A stretch of 40,507 bases of DNA from Hofstenia miamia (taxonomy: Eukaryota > Xenacoelomorpha > Acoela). The position numbers and the translations under genes are program-made. The first letter of the stretch is position 1; each line of letters begins with the position of its first letter. A model generated the notes under the pieces. It had not been told where the DNA came from and made no database searches. It worked only from the letters and a program-made list of their open reading frames with translations. Below are positions 1-8,387 of the stretch, piece by piece. Location of the stretch: positions 1,450,439 through 1,490,945 of the forward strand of contig SCFE01000074.1 in NCBI GenBank assembly GCA_004352715.1, in the 5' to 3' direction.

Positions 1-625
1 ACGTTGGTTCTACTTAGATGCTGCTTATTACGATTATATCTTATTACATAGAGTTACTCTAATAGTTGTTACATGTTGCTCAATGTTATCTAAGGGAGAC
101 CTTCGGCCGACTTACAGTTCTTATTTCTTGCTGGCGGCATTGATTGTTTACATGTACAAAGGGCTATTATTTATTTATCTATATGTAGGGTTATTACAGC
201 CGAATGGTTGCACCACTTCGTTTATTGCACTAGTTCGTAATAACAAAAACAATCAATGCACTAAATTACTAAGTAGTTGCCATTCCATTTACACTGAGTT
301 CGCTATTCACTATGCCATTCCAGTATTGCTCTCTACCTCACACCAACAGCTCCATTGGTAAGATGCAGCTGGCAAGTGCGTTCCTGGCAATGCACGTCTA
401 CTCTTGAGTGTCGATCCTGTCTTCCAAGTTCTCTGCTGTACCTAAATAAGTTGAGTTAATTAAGTAGCTACAAAGGCTCTTGCATATTAAATTAGTTTAA
501 TAAAACGCACACTTGTTACAAAGGAGAGAAAACGGAAAAGTGTCAACTCGGATTCGTGGTTAATCTAAGAAAAGTAATAGCTTTCTCTAAATAACACCCT
601 CATGTTGAGTTGGCATGATTCTACA
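1..625 (+). repeat. 5' LTR of A1 (3' part only)
   Basis: Closely matches the ends of the LTRs at 5201-6934 and 15069-16377. It ends in CTACA directly before a primer binding site. A poly(A) signal AATAAA lies at 499-504. Relative to the other copies it has small indels, including loss of about 27 bp near 196 between short TTATTA repeats. These shift the hydrophobic reading frame upstream of about position 40. The promoter part lies outside the window. Confidence 0.9.
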
Positions 626-639
626 TGGCGACCGTGACA
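626..639 (+). promoter_or_regulatory. primer binding site, tRNA-Arg-like
   Basis: The 14 bases TGGCGACCGTGACA start directly after the LTR end CTACA. They begin with TGG, the complement of a tRNA CCA end. The rest resembles the 3' acceptor and T-stem of animal tRNA-Arg, a primer used by several gypsy-group elements. The same 14 bases occur on the minus strand next to the family B LTR (34749-34762). The tRNA identity is from memory of the family and is not proven here. Confidence 0.75.
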
Positions 640-866
640 GGCGCTCAAAGAGCGTGCACCAAGGAGAGAAAACAGATGGCGTAATAGTTAACGAAAGTGT
701 ATGGAGACTTACGAACAAGAATTCTACTACGAACTTAAGAGTGGGTTAAGATAGTTGTTTCTTCTCGCTCAAGAATGAAGAGGAAAACAAGCAAAAAGAC
801 GATTAGAACCAGGAGTACAAAAACTGGTAAGGGACCCAAATACAATTGCCTCTAGTAATTAACAAA
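640..866 (+). other. untranslated leader of A1 between PBS and gag
   Basis: There is no long ORF. A short frame starts with the ATG straddling the LTR/PBS border (625-627) and stops after 17 codons at a double stop near 680. A hairpin follows the PBS closely: CGCTC (642-646), loop AAA, GAGCG (650-654). A 22-base stretch at 745-766 recurs exactly in the decayed family C leader at 23814-23835, although the sequences around it have diverged. Confidence 0.6.
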
Positions 867-2480
867 ATGGTGAATTCAAGGAAAAAGCAAAGAACTAAAG
901 CTAAAACTCAAAGGACACCCCAAAACCAAACAACCCCAGCGGTTGTTAACACATCCCCTGAAAGTCAAAATTCCCCAACAGAGATGGCATTGCAAGAAGA
1001 CGAAGGTACAGCAATGTCGATTACCGAATTAAGAAAAGTAATACAGGATAATAATAACGAACGGCATGAACTAATGTTACAAATAGAGAATTTAACTCAA
1101 AGGATGTTTGAAATAGAATTAGCGAATGCTGATAAAGACAAACGTATCGAAGAAATCACGCAGGACACTAGCTCTAGATTAACAGAGCAGAGAAATGTCT
1201 TCCAAAAACAAATCGAAAAACTAATAGAAGCGAATAAGGAAATAAAAATGGAGAGTGAAAATCTAAAGCAGATGATCACTCAAATGCATGAAGAGAACGT
1301 GAATTTGAGAGAAGACAATATTCTAAAGCAGCTGCAAATAGATGAGTTAAAAGACAAAATTCGATTGACAACACTAACAAATGATGAAACAGAAAAAGAA
1401 AAAGGAAATAGTGTCAAAGTGATCAAAAACATAGTAGTACAAGAACCAGAGAAACTAAGCGAAAGTGTACCTGGAGAAGAAGCACAGTCCGAAATATATA
1501 AAAATTGTCAAACAGAGGACGAGTTCGTTGAAAAATTGGTCGTTAATATAACGAAACAAGTGAAAGAGAAATGTAAGACCACAACGGATACAAAGCCGAT
1601 ATATGAGGAAACAATATTATCAGAAGAGGAAGATAGCGAAACACCGGCATGCAAAGCAATACTTCCGAAATTTACGGGGAGAGTCGATAGCTATTCGCCC
1701 ACTTTTAAAGAGTGGATTCAGATGTTCGAGATGAGCATGAAGGAAAGAAAAGTGATACAAAAACAAGCAGCGGCGCGATTTCCCCTATATCTAGGAGGTG
1801 CAGCTTACCAGCATTACCTAGTGTTGGATCTAGAGATTAAATCGAACTACAAAAAATTAATTGGAGAATATCAACGATATTACGACGACGAGAGCTTTAA
1901 AAGCCAATATCGAATGTTGTTAAATAGCTTAAAGATGAACAAGCGAGAGGACTTACGAAATTACATGTCGCAGGTGGAGAGGTTATTGAAACTTAGCTCA
2001 AGAGAGAGCACGTATTCCAAATACGATCTATTCTCGCATATTTGTAAAGGACTACCAGAACCGATCCGGCAACAATTTGAAATTAAATGCGATGCGGATG
2101 ACTCGCTAGAGAGGATGATAAGGAAGGGTTTGGGAATCCAAGTAACGATGGAAAATAATGCGCGAATCAATGAAAAATCATCTACAACGAAAATGGTACC
2201 GACAATAAATAGTGGTACAAACAAAACTAAAAAGGACGATGAGGGAAAACTAAAGGAAGAAATTATCAAAATAAAATTGAAAGACGGTACGGTAAAACGT
2301 ATAAACCGAAAAGATTTGAAATGCCAAACATGCGGAAAAAAAGGACATACAAAGAAATTTTGTAAACGTCAGATTAATTTCATAGAAGAGGAGGAGGCTT
2401 ACTTTGAAGAAGAAGACTTATTGGAAGATGAAGATGAGCCGGAACAAGAAGAAGAATTAAAAGACGATAATTTAAATTAG
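867..2480 (+). CDS. gag: Gag polyprotein of A1 (coiled coil, capsid, CCHC)
   Basis: Structural protein of the element; it would form the cytoplasmic particle that packages the RNA. I take the ATG at 867 as start because it yields a short basic N-terminus like the starts of the other gag copies; an in-frame TTG at 846 is an unlikely start. In order there is a Lys-rich N-terminus, a long acidic heptad-type coiled coil (about residues 50-180), a capsid region opening near residue 262 with C-K-A-I-L-P-K-F, a CCHC zinc knuckle (CQTCGKKGHTKKFC, about 486-499) and a strongly acidic tail. About 537 codons, no internal stop. It ends in TAG directly after a slippery heptamer, so protease would be made by -1 frameshifting. 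The family B gag (minus strand, 32793-34544) has the same order of parts. Confidence 0.92.
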   Translation: MVNSRKKQRTKAKTQRTPQNQTTPAVVNTSPESQNSPTEMALQEDEGTAMSITELRKVIQDNNNERHELMLQIENLTQRMFEIELANADKDKRIEEITQDTSSRLTEQRNVFQKQIEKLIEANKEIKMESENLKQMITQMHEENVNLREDNILKQLQIDELKDKIRLTTLTNDETEKEKGNSVKVIKNIVVQEPEKLSESVPGEEAQSEIYKNCQTEDEFVEKLVVNITKQVKEKCKTTTDTKPIYEETILSEEEDSETPACKAILPKFTGRVDSYSPTFKEWIQMFEMSMKERKVIQKQAAARFPLYLGGAAYQHYLVLDLEIKSNYKKLIGEYQRYYDDESFKSQYRMLLNSLKMNKREDLRNYMSQVERLLKLSSRESTYSKYDLFSHICKGLPEPIRQQFEIKCDADDSLERMIRKGLGIQVTMENNARINEKSSTTKMVPTINSGTNKTKKDDEGKLKEEIIKIKLKDGTVKRINRKDLKCQTCGKKGHTKKFCKRQINFIEEEEAYFEEEDLLEDEDEPEQEEELKDDNLN

Positions 2481-2497
2481 ATGGAGCGCCGCCTCCA
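2471..2497 (+). promoter_or_regulatory. -1 ribosomal frameshift site, gag to pro (A1)
   Basis: A canonical X-XXY-YYZ heptamer, T TTA AAT (2471-2477), in the gag frame, with the gag stop TAG at 2478-2480 directly after it. A stem follows four bases later: TGGAG (2482-2486) pairs with CTCCA (2493-2497) around a six-base loop. Slipping back one base leads straight into the open protease frame. The GGAG/CTCC hairpin is kept in family B although the heptamer there differs. Confidence 0.7.
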
Positions 2498-3472
2498 GAA
2501 AAACGTGCACCCGTGTTGATTGTAACGGACCTGATTAAGACAAATACAATCACGGTCGTCATAAATGGAGTGATGGTTAAAGCAACCATTGATACGGGAG
2601 CGGTAATATCCATCATTACCGACGAATGTGCGGCAAGGATAGGAATTGATAAGAAAAAGTTGGAAAAAGAAAATAGCAGATTACTCAATGCTTCAGGACA
2701 TTACATCGATACAAAAGGGAAAATATTGGAAGTACCGATGAGAATTGCTAACACCACATTCTCGCAAACATTTACAGTAATAGACACCGAAAAAAATGCA
2801 CTTCCCTATGAAGTAATATTAGGAAATGATTTCTTGATGGATAACAAATGTATCATTGACTACACAAATAGGACTATATCCGTCCAAGAGGAAACGATAA
2901 CAACGTGTGGAGAAGAGCAAGAAACAGAAACTATAGAATTTCGGTTAACGGAAAATGAGAAAATTCTACCTAATAACTGGAAGATGTGCCAAATAGAAAC
3001 GGAGAGTGAGGTCACGTCTGAAGTTATGATTTATGATCAGAGAGGCATAAATACAAAGAAAATTTCCATACCATCAAGTTTGTGTGTGGTAAAGAATGGC
3101 AGAGGCGTAATACCAATGTTAAATGCAACTAACCATACAGTCAATATAAAAAAGGACACGTTGAAGTTAAAAGGGAAAAAAGTTAGAACCGAGAAGAAAA
3201 TGGTGGACAAGGTGATAAATTTGATTCAGGAAGAAAACAAGGAGTACCAAATACCAGAAATAAGCGAAGAGGAGTACCAGCACCTAAGCGCAGAAGAGAG
3301 AAAACAACTAATAACAATACTTAAAAGGCATGGAAAAATTTTTAACTATGGAGAAATAAGTGTGGGGAAAGCGGTTGGAGAAACGCATTACAAGGTTGTT
3401 AGTACAGCAACATACATTGGGAAGGCCCAGCATAATAGAACTAGCAAACAAAACGGGGATATGCCCAAGTGA
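2477..3472 (+). CDS. pro: aspartic protease and linker of A1, 3' end broken
   Basis: Retroviral-type aspartic protease read in the -1 frame relative to gag, with no ATG of its own. Visible motifs are the catalytic D-T-G-A (I-D-T-G-A-V-I-S-I-I) and the later I-L-G-N-D-F-L block typical of gypsy proteases. A charged linker leading towards RT follows (E-Y-Q-I-P ... G-K-I-F-N-Y-G). True homology ends near 3387, where the sequence jumps from the start of the RT linker (G-E-T-H) into the middle of ORF3. The last 28 or so codons to the stop at 3472 are out-of-frame ORF3 DNA. The protease domain itself looks intact. It would process Gag inside the particle. Confidence 0.85.
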   Translation, partial: LDGAPPPEKRAPVLIVTDLIKTNTITVVINGVMVKATIDTGAVISIITDECAARIGIDKKKLEKENSRLLNASGHYIDTKGKILEVPMRIANTTFSQTFTVIDTEKNALPYEVILGNDFLMDNKCIIDYTNRTISVQEETITTCGEEQETETIEFRLTENEKILPNNWKMCQIETESEVTSEVMIYDQRGINTKKISIPSSLCVVKNGRGVIPMLNATNHTVNIKKDTLKLKGKKVRTEKKMVDKVINLIQEENKEYQIPEISEEEYQHLSAEERKQLITILKRHGKIFNYGEISVGKAVGETHYKVVSTATYIGKAQHNRTSKQNGDMPK

Positions 3473-5183
3473 GATCGATATTCTAACGGATGAAACAAAG
3501 AAATATATGTGGGGCGCAACCTCTAACACTAAACTAAGAGCGCTTAAAAATCAACCGTGGCTAACGACTAGGAATTTAATTAGAAGAGAGCACGCGGAAA
3601 CGGTGCAGATGATAAAAATGGTAGAAGAAAAGAGAATTCATGAGGTGATCACAAAAGAGATAAAGAAATATCTGAAAAATTATCCGCAGTGTGCCTATAC
3701 CAAAATTATCAAACGCTCAGAAACCATGAGGAAAGAGGGAAAAAATTGCCCCATCGAAATTATTGAAATGGTGAGTAAAAGTAAAGAAGAAATGTTAATT
3801 GAAGAACAACTCTTACAATCTACCAACATAGCCTTAACTCCGAATACACAACGAGTAATCGATAAAGTTAATATTGAGAAGTGGGGCGAACAGGAGCCCA
3901 GCGAACTATCATGGGTCGACACCGATGACGAAAGACTGTTAGTAGAAATCACGGTGCGACGAGAAAGAACAAACAATATTGTACAAAGAATATTTGGAGA
4001 AGTGTATGAAAGAGAAACCAAATCGTTAATTAAAGTTCTCTGCACGGAAGCATTTACCAGACAAGAGATAGACGAACTATTGGAGCCACAAAACCAGATT
4101 GCAGTGGATATAGAGTGTATTACGTCGAAAATGATAATAAAACCTGAGACTGCCCAGAATTTGATGAAGAATGGTCTAACCGATACTTTCTGGGAAAACA
4201 TTAAGAAGTCGAAGAACAATTATCCTGCTACGTTCGGTATGGCCACAACGGCAGAAATGCAAGGCTCATATGAGGCGATAGAAGAGAAAACAATGACAAC
4301 GATATTAAAATGCGCGCCACCTCCGACTATCTTCATACCAATGCTGTTACCAACTTGGAGATTGAAAGACAAAAGAGCCATTAAAGCAATGTGGCACGAA
4401 GAAAATACATATGTCAACAGCAGACAAGCAGCTGAAAGAATAGTCAATGACGAGCGCTACAAGAAGTCAAAAGAAATATTACTAAAGAATGATAATAAAG
4501 AAAGAGTCTTTATAGAAGGGCAAGTTACACCTTACGACCTCTATAGAGAAGGAGAACCAATATGCAGACAAATTAAGAAAGTCCGAGCAGAAATCGAAAA
4601 AAGATCGACACAAACTGTCATATTATTCTCGGGGATCAATGACATTGTGTGGGGAGAACTTTGGAGTTCACGATATCGATACTACGACGTGATGAGGAGA
4701 GTAGAAATTATCACCATGGTCAGATTAGGGAAGAACGAACCGGAAAACATCACCGAAGAAGAAGTACTGGAAAAAATAAGTGCATTTTATGACGAAGCGT
4801 CGATTTCAAAATCATTACGATCAACATACGAATTCTTCTACCCTAATACGACGATTCATCCAGATTTGGCGCACACCAGTAGAATTGACGCGATTATGAC
4901 ATTGATGATAGCCATAAAGGGTATGAAACTATATAGAAAACACTACGAGATATTCAACGAAAAGTTAAATGAATTACGAAGTATGTGCACTATAGCTAAA
5001 TCACTAAAGAACCCGTCGTTCTTAAGACACAAGAAGATGCTAACAACTGAGAAAGATGTCGTATTAAAAATTACGAAAGATGAGGCGTACGAAAACGTTA
5101 CGTGGGAGATGAAAGAAGCCAATGAGATAATCAAAAAGGCGGCCGAGATGGTACATGGAGAGAGAGTGGTCATCCTTAATTAG
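3360..5183 (+). CDS. ORF3, C-terminal half of A1, with exonuclease-like region
   Basis: Open frame of 607 codons from a GTG; authentic ORF3 homology begins near 3387, so the true start is unclear. It corresponds to the second half of the 1189-codon ORF3 of family B, at roughly 50% identity by eye in its last 240 residues. It begins with a possible helix-turn-helix-like stretch (I-I-E-L-A-N-K-T-G-I-C-P-S-E-I). The exonuclease-like block has D-I-E near residues 250-252, P-A-T-F-G-M-A-T, then V-T-P-Y-D-L, then S-G-I-N-D-I, and finally A-H-T-S-R-I-D-A near 505-511. This order matches the ExoI, ExoII and ExoIII motifs of DEDDh 3'-5' exonucleases. There is no signal peptide or membrane helix. It ends 17 bp before the LTR. 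It overlaps the broken protease frame by 113 bp. Confidence 0.8.
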   Translation: MWGKRLEKRITRLLVQQHTLGRPSIIELANKTGICPSEIDILTDETKKYMWGATSNTKLRALKNQPWLTTRNLIRREHAETVQMIKMVEEKRIHEVITKEIKKYLKNYPQCAYTKIIKRSETMRKEGKNCPIEIIEMVSKSKEEMLIEEQLLQSTNIALTPNTQRVIDKVNIEKWGEQEPSELSWVDTDDERLLVEITVRRERTNNIVQRIFGEVYERETKSLIKVLCTEAFTRQEIDELLEPQNQIAVDIECITSKMIIKPETAQNLMKNGLTDTFWENIKKSKNNYPATFGMATTAEMQGSYEAIEEKTMTTILKCAPPPTIFIPMLLPTWRLKDKRAIKAMWHEENTYVNSRQAAERIVNDERYKKSKEILLKNDNKERVFIEGQVTPYDLYREGEPICRQIKKVRAEIEKRSTQTVILFSGINDIVWGELWSSRYRYYDVMRRVEIITMVRLGKNEPENITEEEVLEKISAFYDEASISKSLRSTYEFFYPNTTIHPDLAHTSRIDAIMTLMIAIKGMKLYRKHYEIFNEKLNELRSMCTIAKSLKNPSFLRHKKMLTTEKDVVLKITKDEAYENVTWEMKEANEIIKKAAEMVHGERVVILN

Positions 5184-5190
5184 CTATGCT

Positions 5191-5200
5191 GGAGGGGGAG
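5191..5200 (+). promoter_or_regulatory. polypurine tract of A1
   Basis: GGAGGGGGAG, pure purine, directly abutting the LTR start TGTGACATAA. The same ten bases precede the LTRs at 15069 and 18140. It is the expected plus-strand primer site of an LTR element. Confidence 0.85.
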
Positions 5201-5525
5201 TGTGACATAATCCATCATTCTATCATGATTGGTCAAGATGAGAGGAAAAGGATATGGAAACAAAGACTAAATTTATTATTGATTATAATGATTAAATTGT
5301 AAATCATGATAGGATTGATTATTTTCACTTTGTAAATGTTTTGTGCAATATTATCTAAAATTATACTCGACGGTATTTGACAAAACAAAAGATGGTCAAA
5401 CAGCATAGTCAAATTAAAGCTGACGTTGCGTAAAATTAGCAGAAATATTAAAGCGAGGGAAAAACTGTCAACAAGAAAGATTAACAGGTACTTGTCGAGT
5501 ATTTAGTTGTTTATCACCAAAGTGC

Positions 5526-5533
5526 TATAAATA
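5526..5533 (+). promoter_or_regulatory. TATA box of LTR 2
   Basis: TATAAATA in the context GTGCTATAAATATA, also found in LTR 3 (15394-15401) and LTR 4 (18468-18475). Transcription would start about 25-30 bp downstream, which defines the U3/R border. Confidence 0.65.
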
Positions 5534-5648
5534 TAATGAATTAGATGTAACTATTGATGAGCAAATCTACTTTGGATTCGTTTTCTATTGTCAGGTCATT
5601 TTGTATATTTAAATGGAAAGCTAAACGTATATTAACTAGGGTAACTGT

Positions 5649-6671
5649 ATGGTGGTTCCCCAACCCCAGTTAACACTGTACTCTAAGGTTACGGATAGGT
5701 ATAGGAGTTTTTGCCGTTATAGCTTTCCTAATCGTCATTGCTTGTCCGATAGAGTTACTGCGACCTATGAGTCTTACATGTTGATTATATTACTGATGAA
5801 CTCGATTTATTTGTTACTATCTTCACAACGTTCTAAGATGATGGATGATCTCGCATTGGATGTACTTAGATATTTATTACGATTGTATCTTGATATCTTA
5901 TTACATATAGTAATTTTAATAGTTGTTACATGTTGCTCAATATTACCTAAGGGAGACCTTCGGCCGAATTACAGTTCTTATTTCTTGCTGGCGGCATTGA
6001 TTGTTTACATGTACAAAGGGCTATTAGTTATCTATCTATATGTAGGGTTATTAAATGTAGGGACTCATAATAAGCTATTACAGCTGAACGGTTGCACCAC
6101 TTTGTTTATTGCACTAGTTCGTAATAACAAAAACAATCAATGCACTAAATTACTAAATAGTTGCCATTCCATTTCCGATATTGTTATTGCAGCCTGTAGG
6201 TTTTACATGTTAACCATTTTACCGATGAATTCAAGTTATTTATTACATTCATTATATTACATGCCGATTGCTGGCTTGAAAGTAGTTACATTCAACTGGT
6301 TATTACAATTGTATTTTGATATTCTATTACTCAGAGTTTATTTGATAGTTATTACATGTTGCTCAATGTTTCATGCATTAGACCTTTGGCCGACTCCTAG
6401 TCATAGTTTTCTGCTGACTGCGTTGATTGTTTACATGTATCGAGGGCTATTAGATATTAATTTATATGTAGGGTTATTACATGTAGGGCCTCATAATAAG
6501 CTAGTTCAGCGGCAAGGTTGCACAACTTCATTTATTGCACTAGTTCGTAATAACAAAAACAATCAATGCACTAAATTACTAAGTAGTTGCCAATCCCATT
6601 ACACTGAGTTCGCTATTCACATTGCCATTCCATTATTGTTCTCTATCTCACATTCACAGTTCCATTGGTAA
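5649..6671 (+). CDS. LTR-internal hydrophobic ORF, duplicated form (340 codons)
   Basis: No recognised family. The frame lies entirely within LTR 2, downstream of its TATA box and upstream of its AATAAA, so it would be the first frame of any transcript started there. The product is rich in Leu, Ile, Tyr and Cys. It has several stretches long and hydrophobic enough to be membrane helices, repeated because the LTR block is duplicated. The same frame is open in LTR 3 (198 codons) and LTR 4 (201 codons) and, after a frameshift, in the rest of LTR 1. It could be a real small protein or a by-product of stop-poor T-rich sequence. No function is claimed. Confidence 0.35.
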   Translation: MVVPQPQLTLYSKVTDRYRSFCRYSFPNRHCLSDRVTATYESYMLIILLMNSIYLLLSSQRSKMMDDLALDVLRYLLRLYLDILLHIVILIVVTCCSILPKGDLRPNYSSYFLLAALIVYMYKGLLVIYLYVGLLNVGTHNKLLQLNGCTTLFIALVRNNKNNQCTKLLNSCHSISDIVIAACRFYMLTILPMNSSYLLHSLYYMPIAGLKVVTFNWLLQLYFDILLLRVYLIVITCCSMFHALDLWPTPSHSFLLTALIVYMYRGLLDINLYVGLLHVGPHNKLVQRQGCTTSFIALVRNNKNNQCTKLLSSCQSHYTEFAIHIAIPLLFSISHSQFHW

Positions 6672-6934
6672 GATGTGGCTGGCAGGTGCGTTCCTGGAAA
6701 TGCACGTCTACTCTTGGGTGTCGATCCTGTCTTCCAAGCTCTCTGCTTTACCTAAATAAGTTGAGTTAATTAAGTAGCTACAAAGGCTCTTGCATATTAA
6801 ATTAGTTTAATAAACCGCACACTTATTACAAAGGAGAGAAAACGGAAAAGTGTCAACTCAGATTCGTGGTAAATCTAAGAAAAGTAATAGCTTTCTCTAA
6901 ATAACACCTTCAGATTGAGTTGGCATGATTCTAA

Positions 6935-7344
6935 TTAGTAACGAGCATGAACTAATGCTACACATAGAGAATAAGGCAGATTACATCTGTTATGGCATCA
7001 ATAGTTGATCTTGATAAGAATGAGCGGATGTAGAAATCCTTGACAATTCTGGCGATGCAAAGATGTTCCAATGGCACAGAATTCAGCTTCCACTTTCAAG
7101 AGTTTGGGATGTTGTATCTTCTTTACTGTTTGAGAAAGCACATGTTTAAATTCTAGTTCAACGTTAGCAGTTTTTAGGATGAGTGTATTTGATACCAGAT
7201 AAGACATTTAACCAAGCCTGTAGCCAGACCAAATCCCCAGTGGGGGGGAACAACTATGACGTAATGATATATTGAAAGCTGATTAGTGGTTGTTTTTAAA
7301 TGTTCAAAGGGGGGACCCTTTTATATTTTTTGGCACTACAGAAA
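6935..7344. other. unexplained patch replacing leader and gag N-terminus in A2
   Basis: Bases 6935-6972 resemble gag of A1 around 1045-1095 but are clearly more diverged than the rest of A2, so they look like an older copy. From about 6973 to 7335 I recognise nothing. A 69-codon frame on the minus strand (6998-7207) has no family I can name. Near 7345 the sequence rejoins gag at the position equivalent to about 1455 of A1. The leader, PBS and gag start are therefore absent. Confidence 0.5.
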
Positions 7345-8370
7345 CTACGCGAAAGTGTACCTGGAGAAGAAGCACAGTCCGAAATATATAAAAATTGTCA
7401 GACAGAAGACGAGTTCGTTGAAAAATTGGTCGTTAATATAACGAAACAAGTGAAAGAGAAATGTAAGACCACAACGGATACAAAGCCGATATATGAGGAA
7501 ACAATATTATCGGAAGAGGAAGATAGTGAAACACCGGCATGCAAAGCAATACTTCCGAAATTTACGGGGAGAGTCGATAGCTATTCGCCCACTTTTAAAG
7601 AGTGGATTCAGATGTTCGAGATGAGCATGAAGGAGAGAAAAGTGATACAAAAACAGGCGGCGGCGCGATTTCCCCTATATCTAGGAGGTGCAGCTTACCA
7701 GCATTACCTAGTGTTGGATTTAGAGACTAAATCGAACTACAAAAAATTAATTGGAGAATATCAACGATATTACGACGACGAAAGCTTTAAAAGCCAATAT
7801 CGAATGTTGTTAAATAGCTTAAAGATGAACAAGTGAGAGGATTTATGAAATTACATGTCACAAGTAGAGAGGTTATTGAAACTTAGCTCAAGAGAGAGCA
7901 CGTATTCCAAATACGATCTATTCTCGCATATTTGTAAAGGACTACCAGAACTGATCCGGCAACAATTTGAAATTAAATGCGATGCGGATGACTCGCTAGA
8001 GAGGATGATAAGGAAGGGTTTGGGAATCCAGGTAACGATGGAAAATAATGCGCGAATCAATGAAAAATCATCTACAACGAAAATGGTACCGACAATAAAT
8101 AGTGGTACAAACAAAACTAAAAAGGACGATGAGGGGAAACCAAAGGAAGAAATTATCAAAATAAAATTGAAAGACGGTACGGTAAAACGTATAAACCGAA
8201 AAGATTTGAAATGCCAAACATGCGGAAAAAAAGGACATACAAAGAAATTTTGTAAACGCCAGATTAATTTCATAGAAGAGGAGGAGGCTTACTTTGAAGA
8301 AGAAGACTTATTGGAAGATGAAGATGAGCCAGAACAAGAAGAAGAATTAAAAGACGATAATTTAAATTAG
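7345..8370 (+). pseudogene. gag: gag of A2, N-terminally truncated, two nonsense codons
   Basis: Capsid and CCHC part of Gag, almost identical to A1 from about residue 197 on. The coiled-coil N-terminus is missing. Two in-frame TGA codons (7834-7836 and 7846-7848) stand where A1 has CGA, so both are C-to-T changes at CpG. After them the frame is open to the zinc knuckle (CQTCGKKGHTKKFC), the acidic tail and the TAG at 8368-8370. It cannot produce full Gag. A nominal start at 7300 lies in the unexplained patch and is probably meaningless. Confidence 0.85.
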
Positions 8371-8387
8371 ATGGAGCGCCGCCTCCA
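8361..8387 (+). promoter_or_regulatory. -1 ribosomal frameshift site, gag to pro (A2)
   Basis: Same TTTAAAT heptamer (8361-8367) and adjacent TAG as in A1, followed by the same TGGAG/CTCCA stem-loop. Confidence 0.65.

Larger units (their letters stand above)
1..6934 (+). mobile_element. Ty3/gypsy-type LTR element, family A copy 1 (A1)
   Basis: Left LTR (cut by the window edge, ends at 625), a 14-nt primer binding site, gag, protease, a 3' part of ORF3, a polypurine tract and a right LTR from 5201. Reverse transcriptase, RNase H, integrase and the first half of ORF3 are missing, apparently through one internal deletion near 3387. Gag and the ORF3 remnant are open throughout, so the copy is young but cannot be autonomous. 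The right LTR also serves as the left boundary of the next internal region (A2). Confidence 0.85.
5201..6934 (+). repeat. LTR 2 of family A (1734 bp, internally duplicated)
   Basis: Begins TGTGACATAATCC after the polypurine tract. Its end is damaged: GATTCTA runs into old gag sequence instead of CTACA plus a PBS. TATA box TATAAATA at 5526-5533; poly(A) signal AATAAA at 6809-6814. It is about 430 bp longer than LTR 3 because the central block occurs twice (about 5755-6175 and 6180-6605). The first unit is like LTR 3; the second is closer to the old LTR 4. This suggests a recombinant LTR. The long hydrophobic frame stays open through both units. Confidence 0.85.

Noticed and set aside
1961-2269. 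Antisense frames of 60-180 codons opposite gag, pol and ORF3 (for example 1961-2269, 3695-4219, 30590-30886, 33604-34050)
   Set aside because: They mirror well-supported genes, recur wherever those genes recur, and have no motifs of their own.
6998-7207. 69-codon minus-strand frame as a transposase or copia fragment
   Set aside because: I could not match any catalytic motif; left as unknown sequence.
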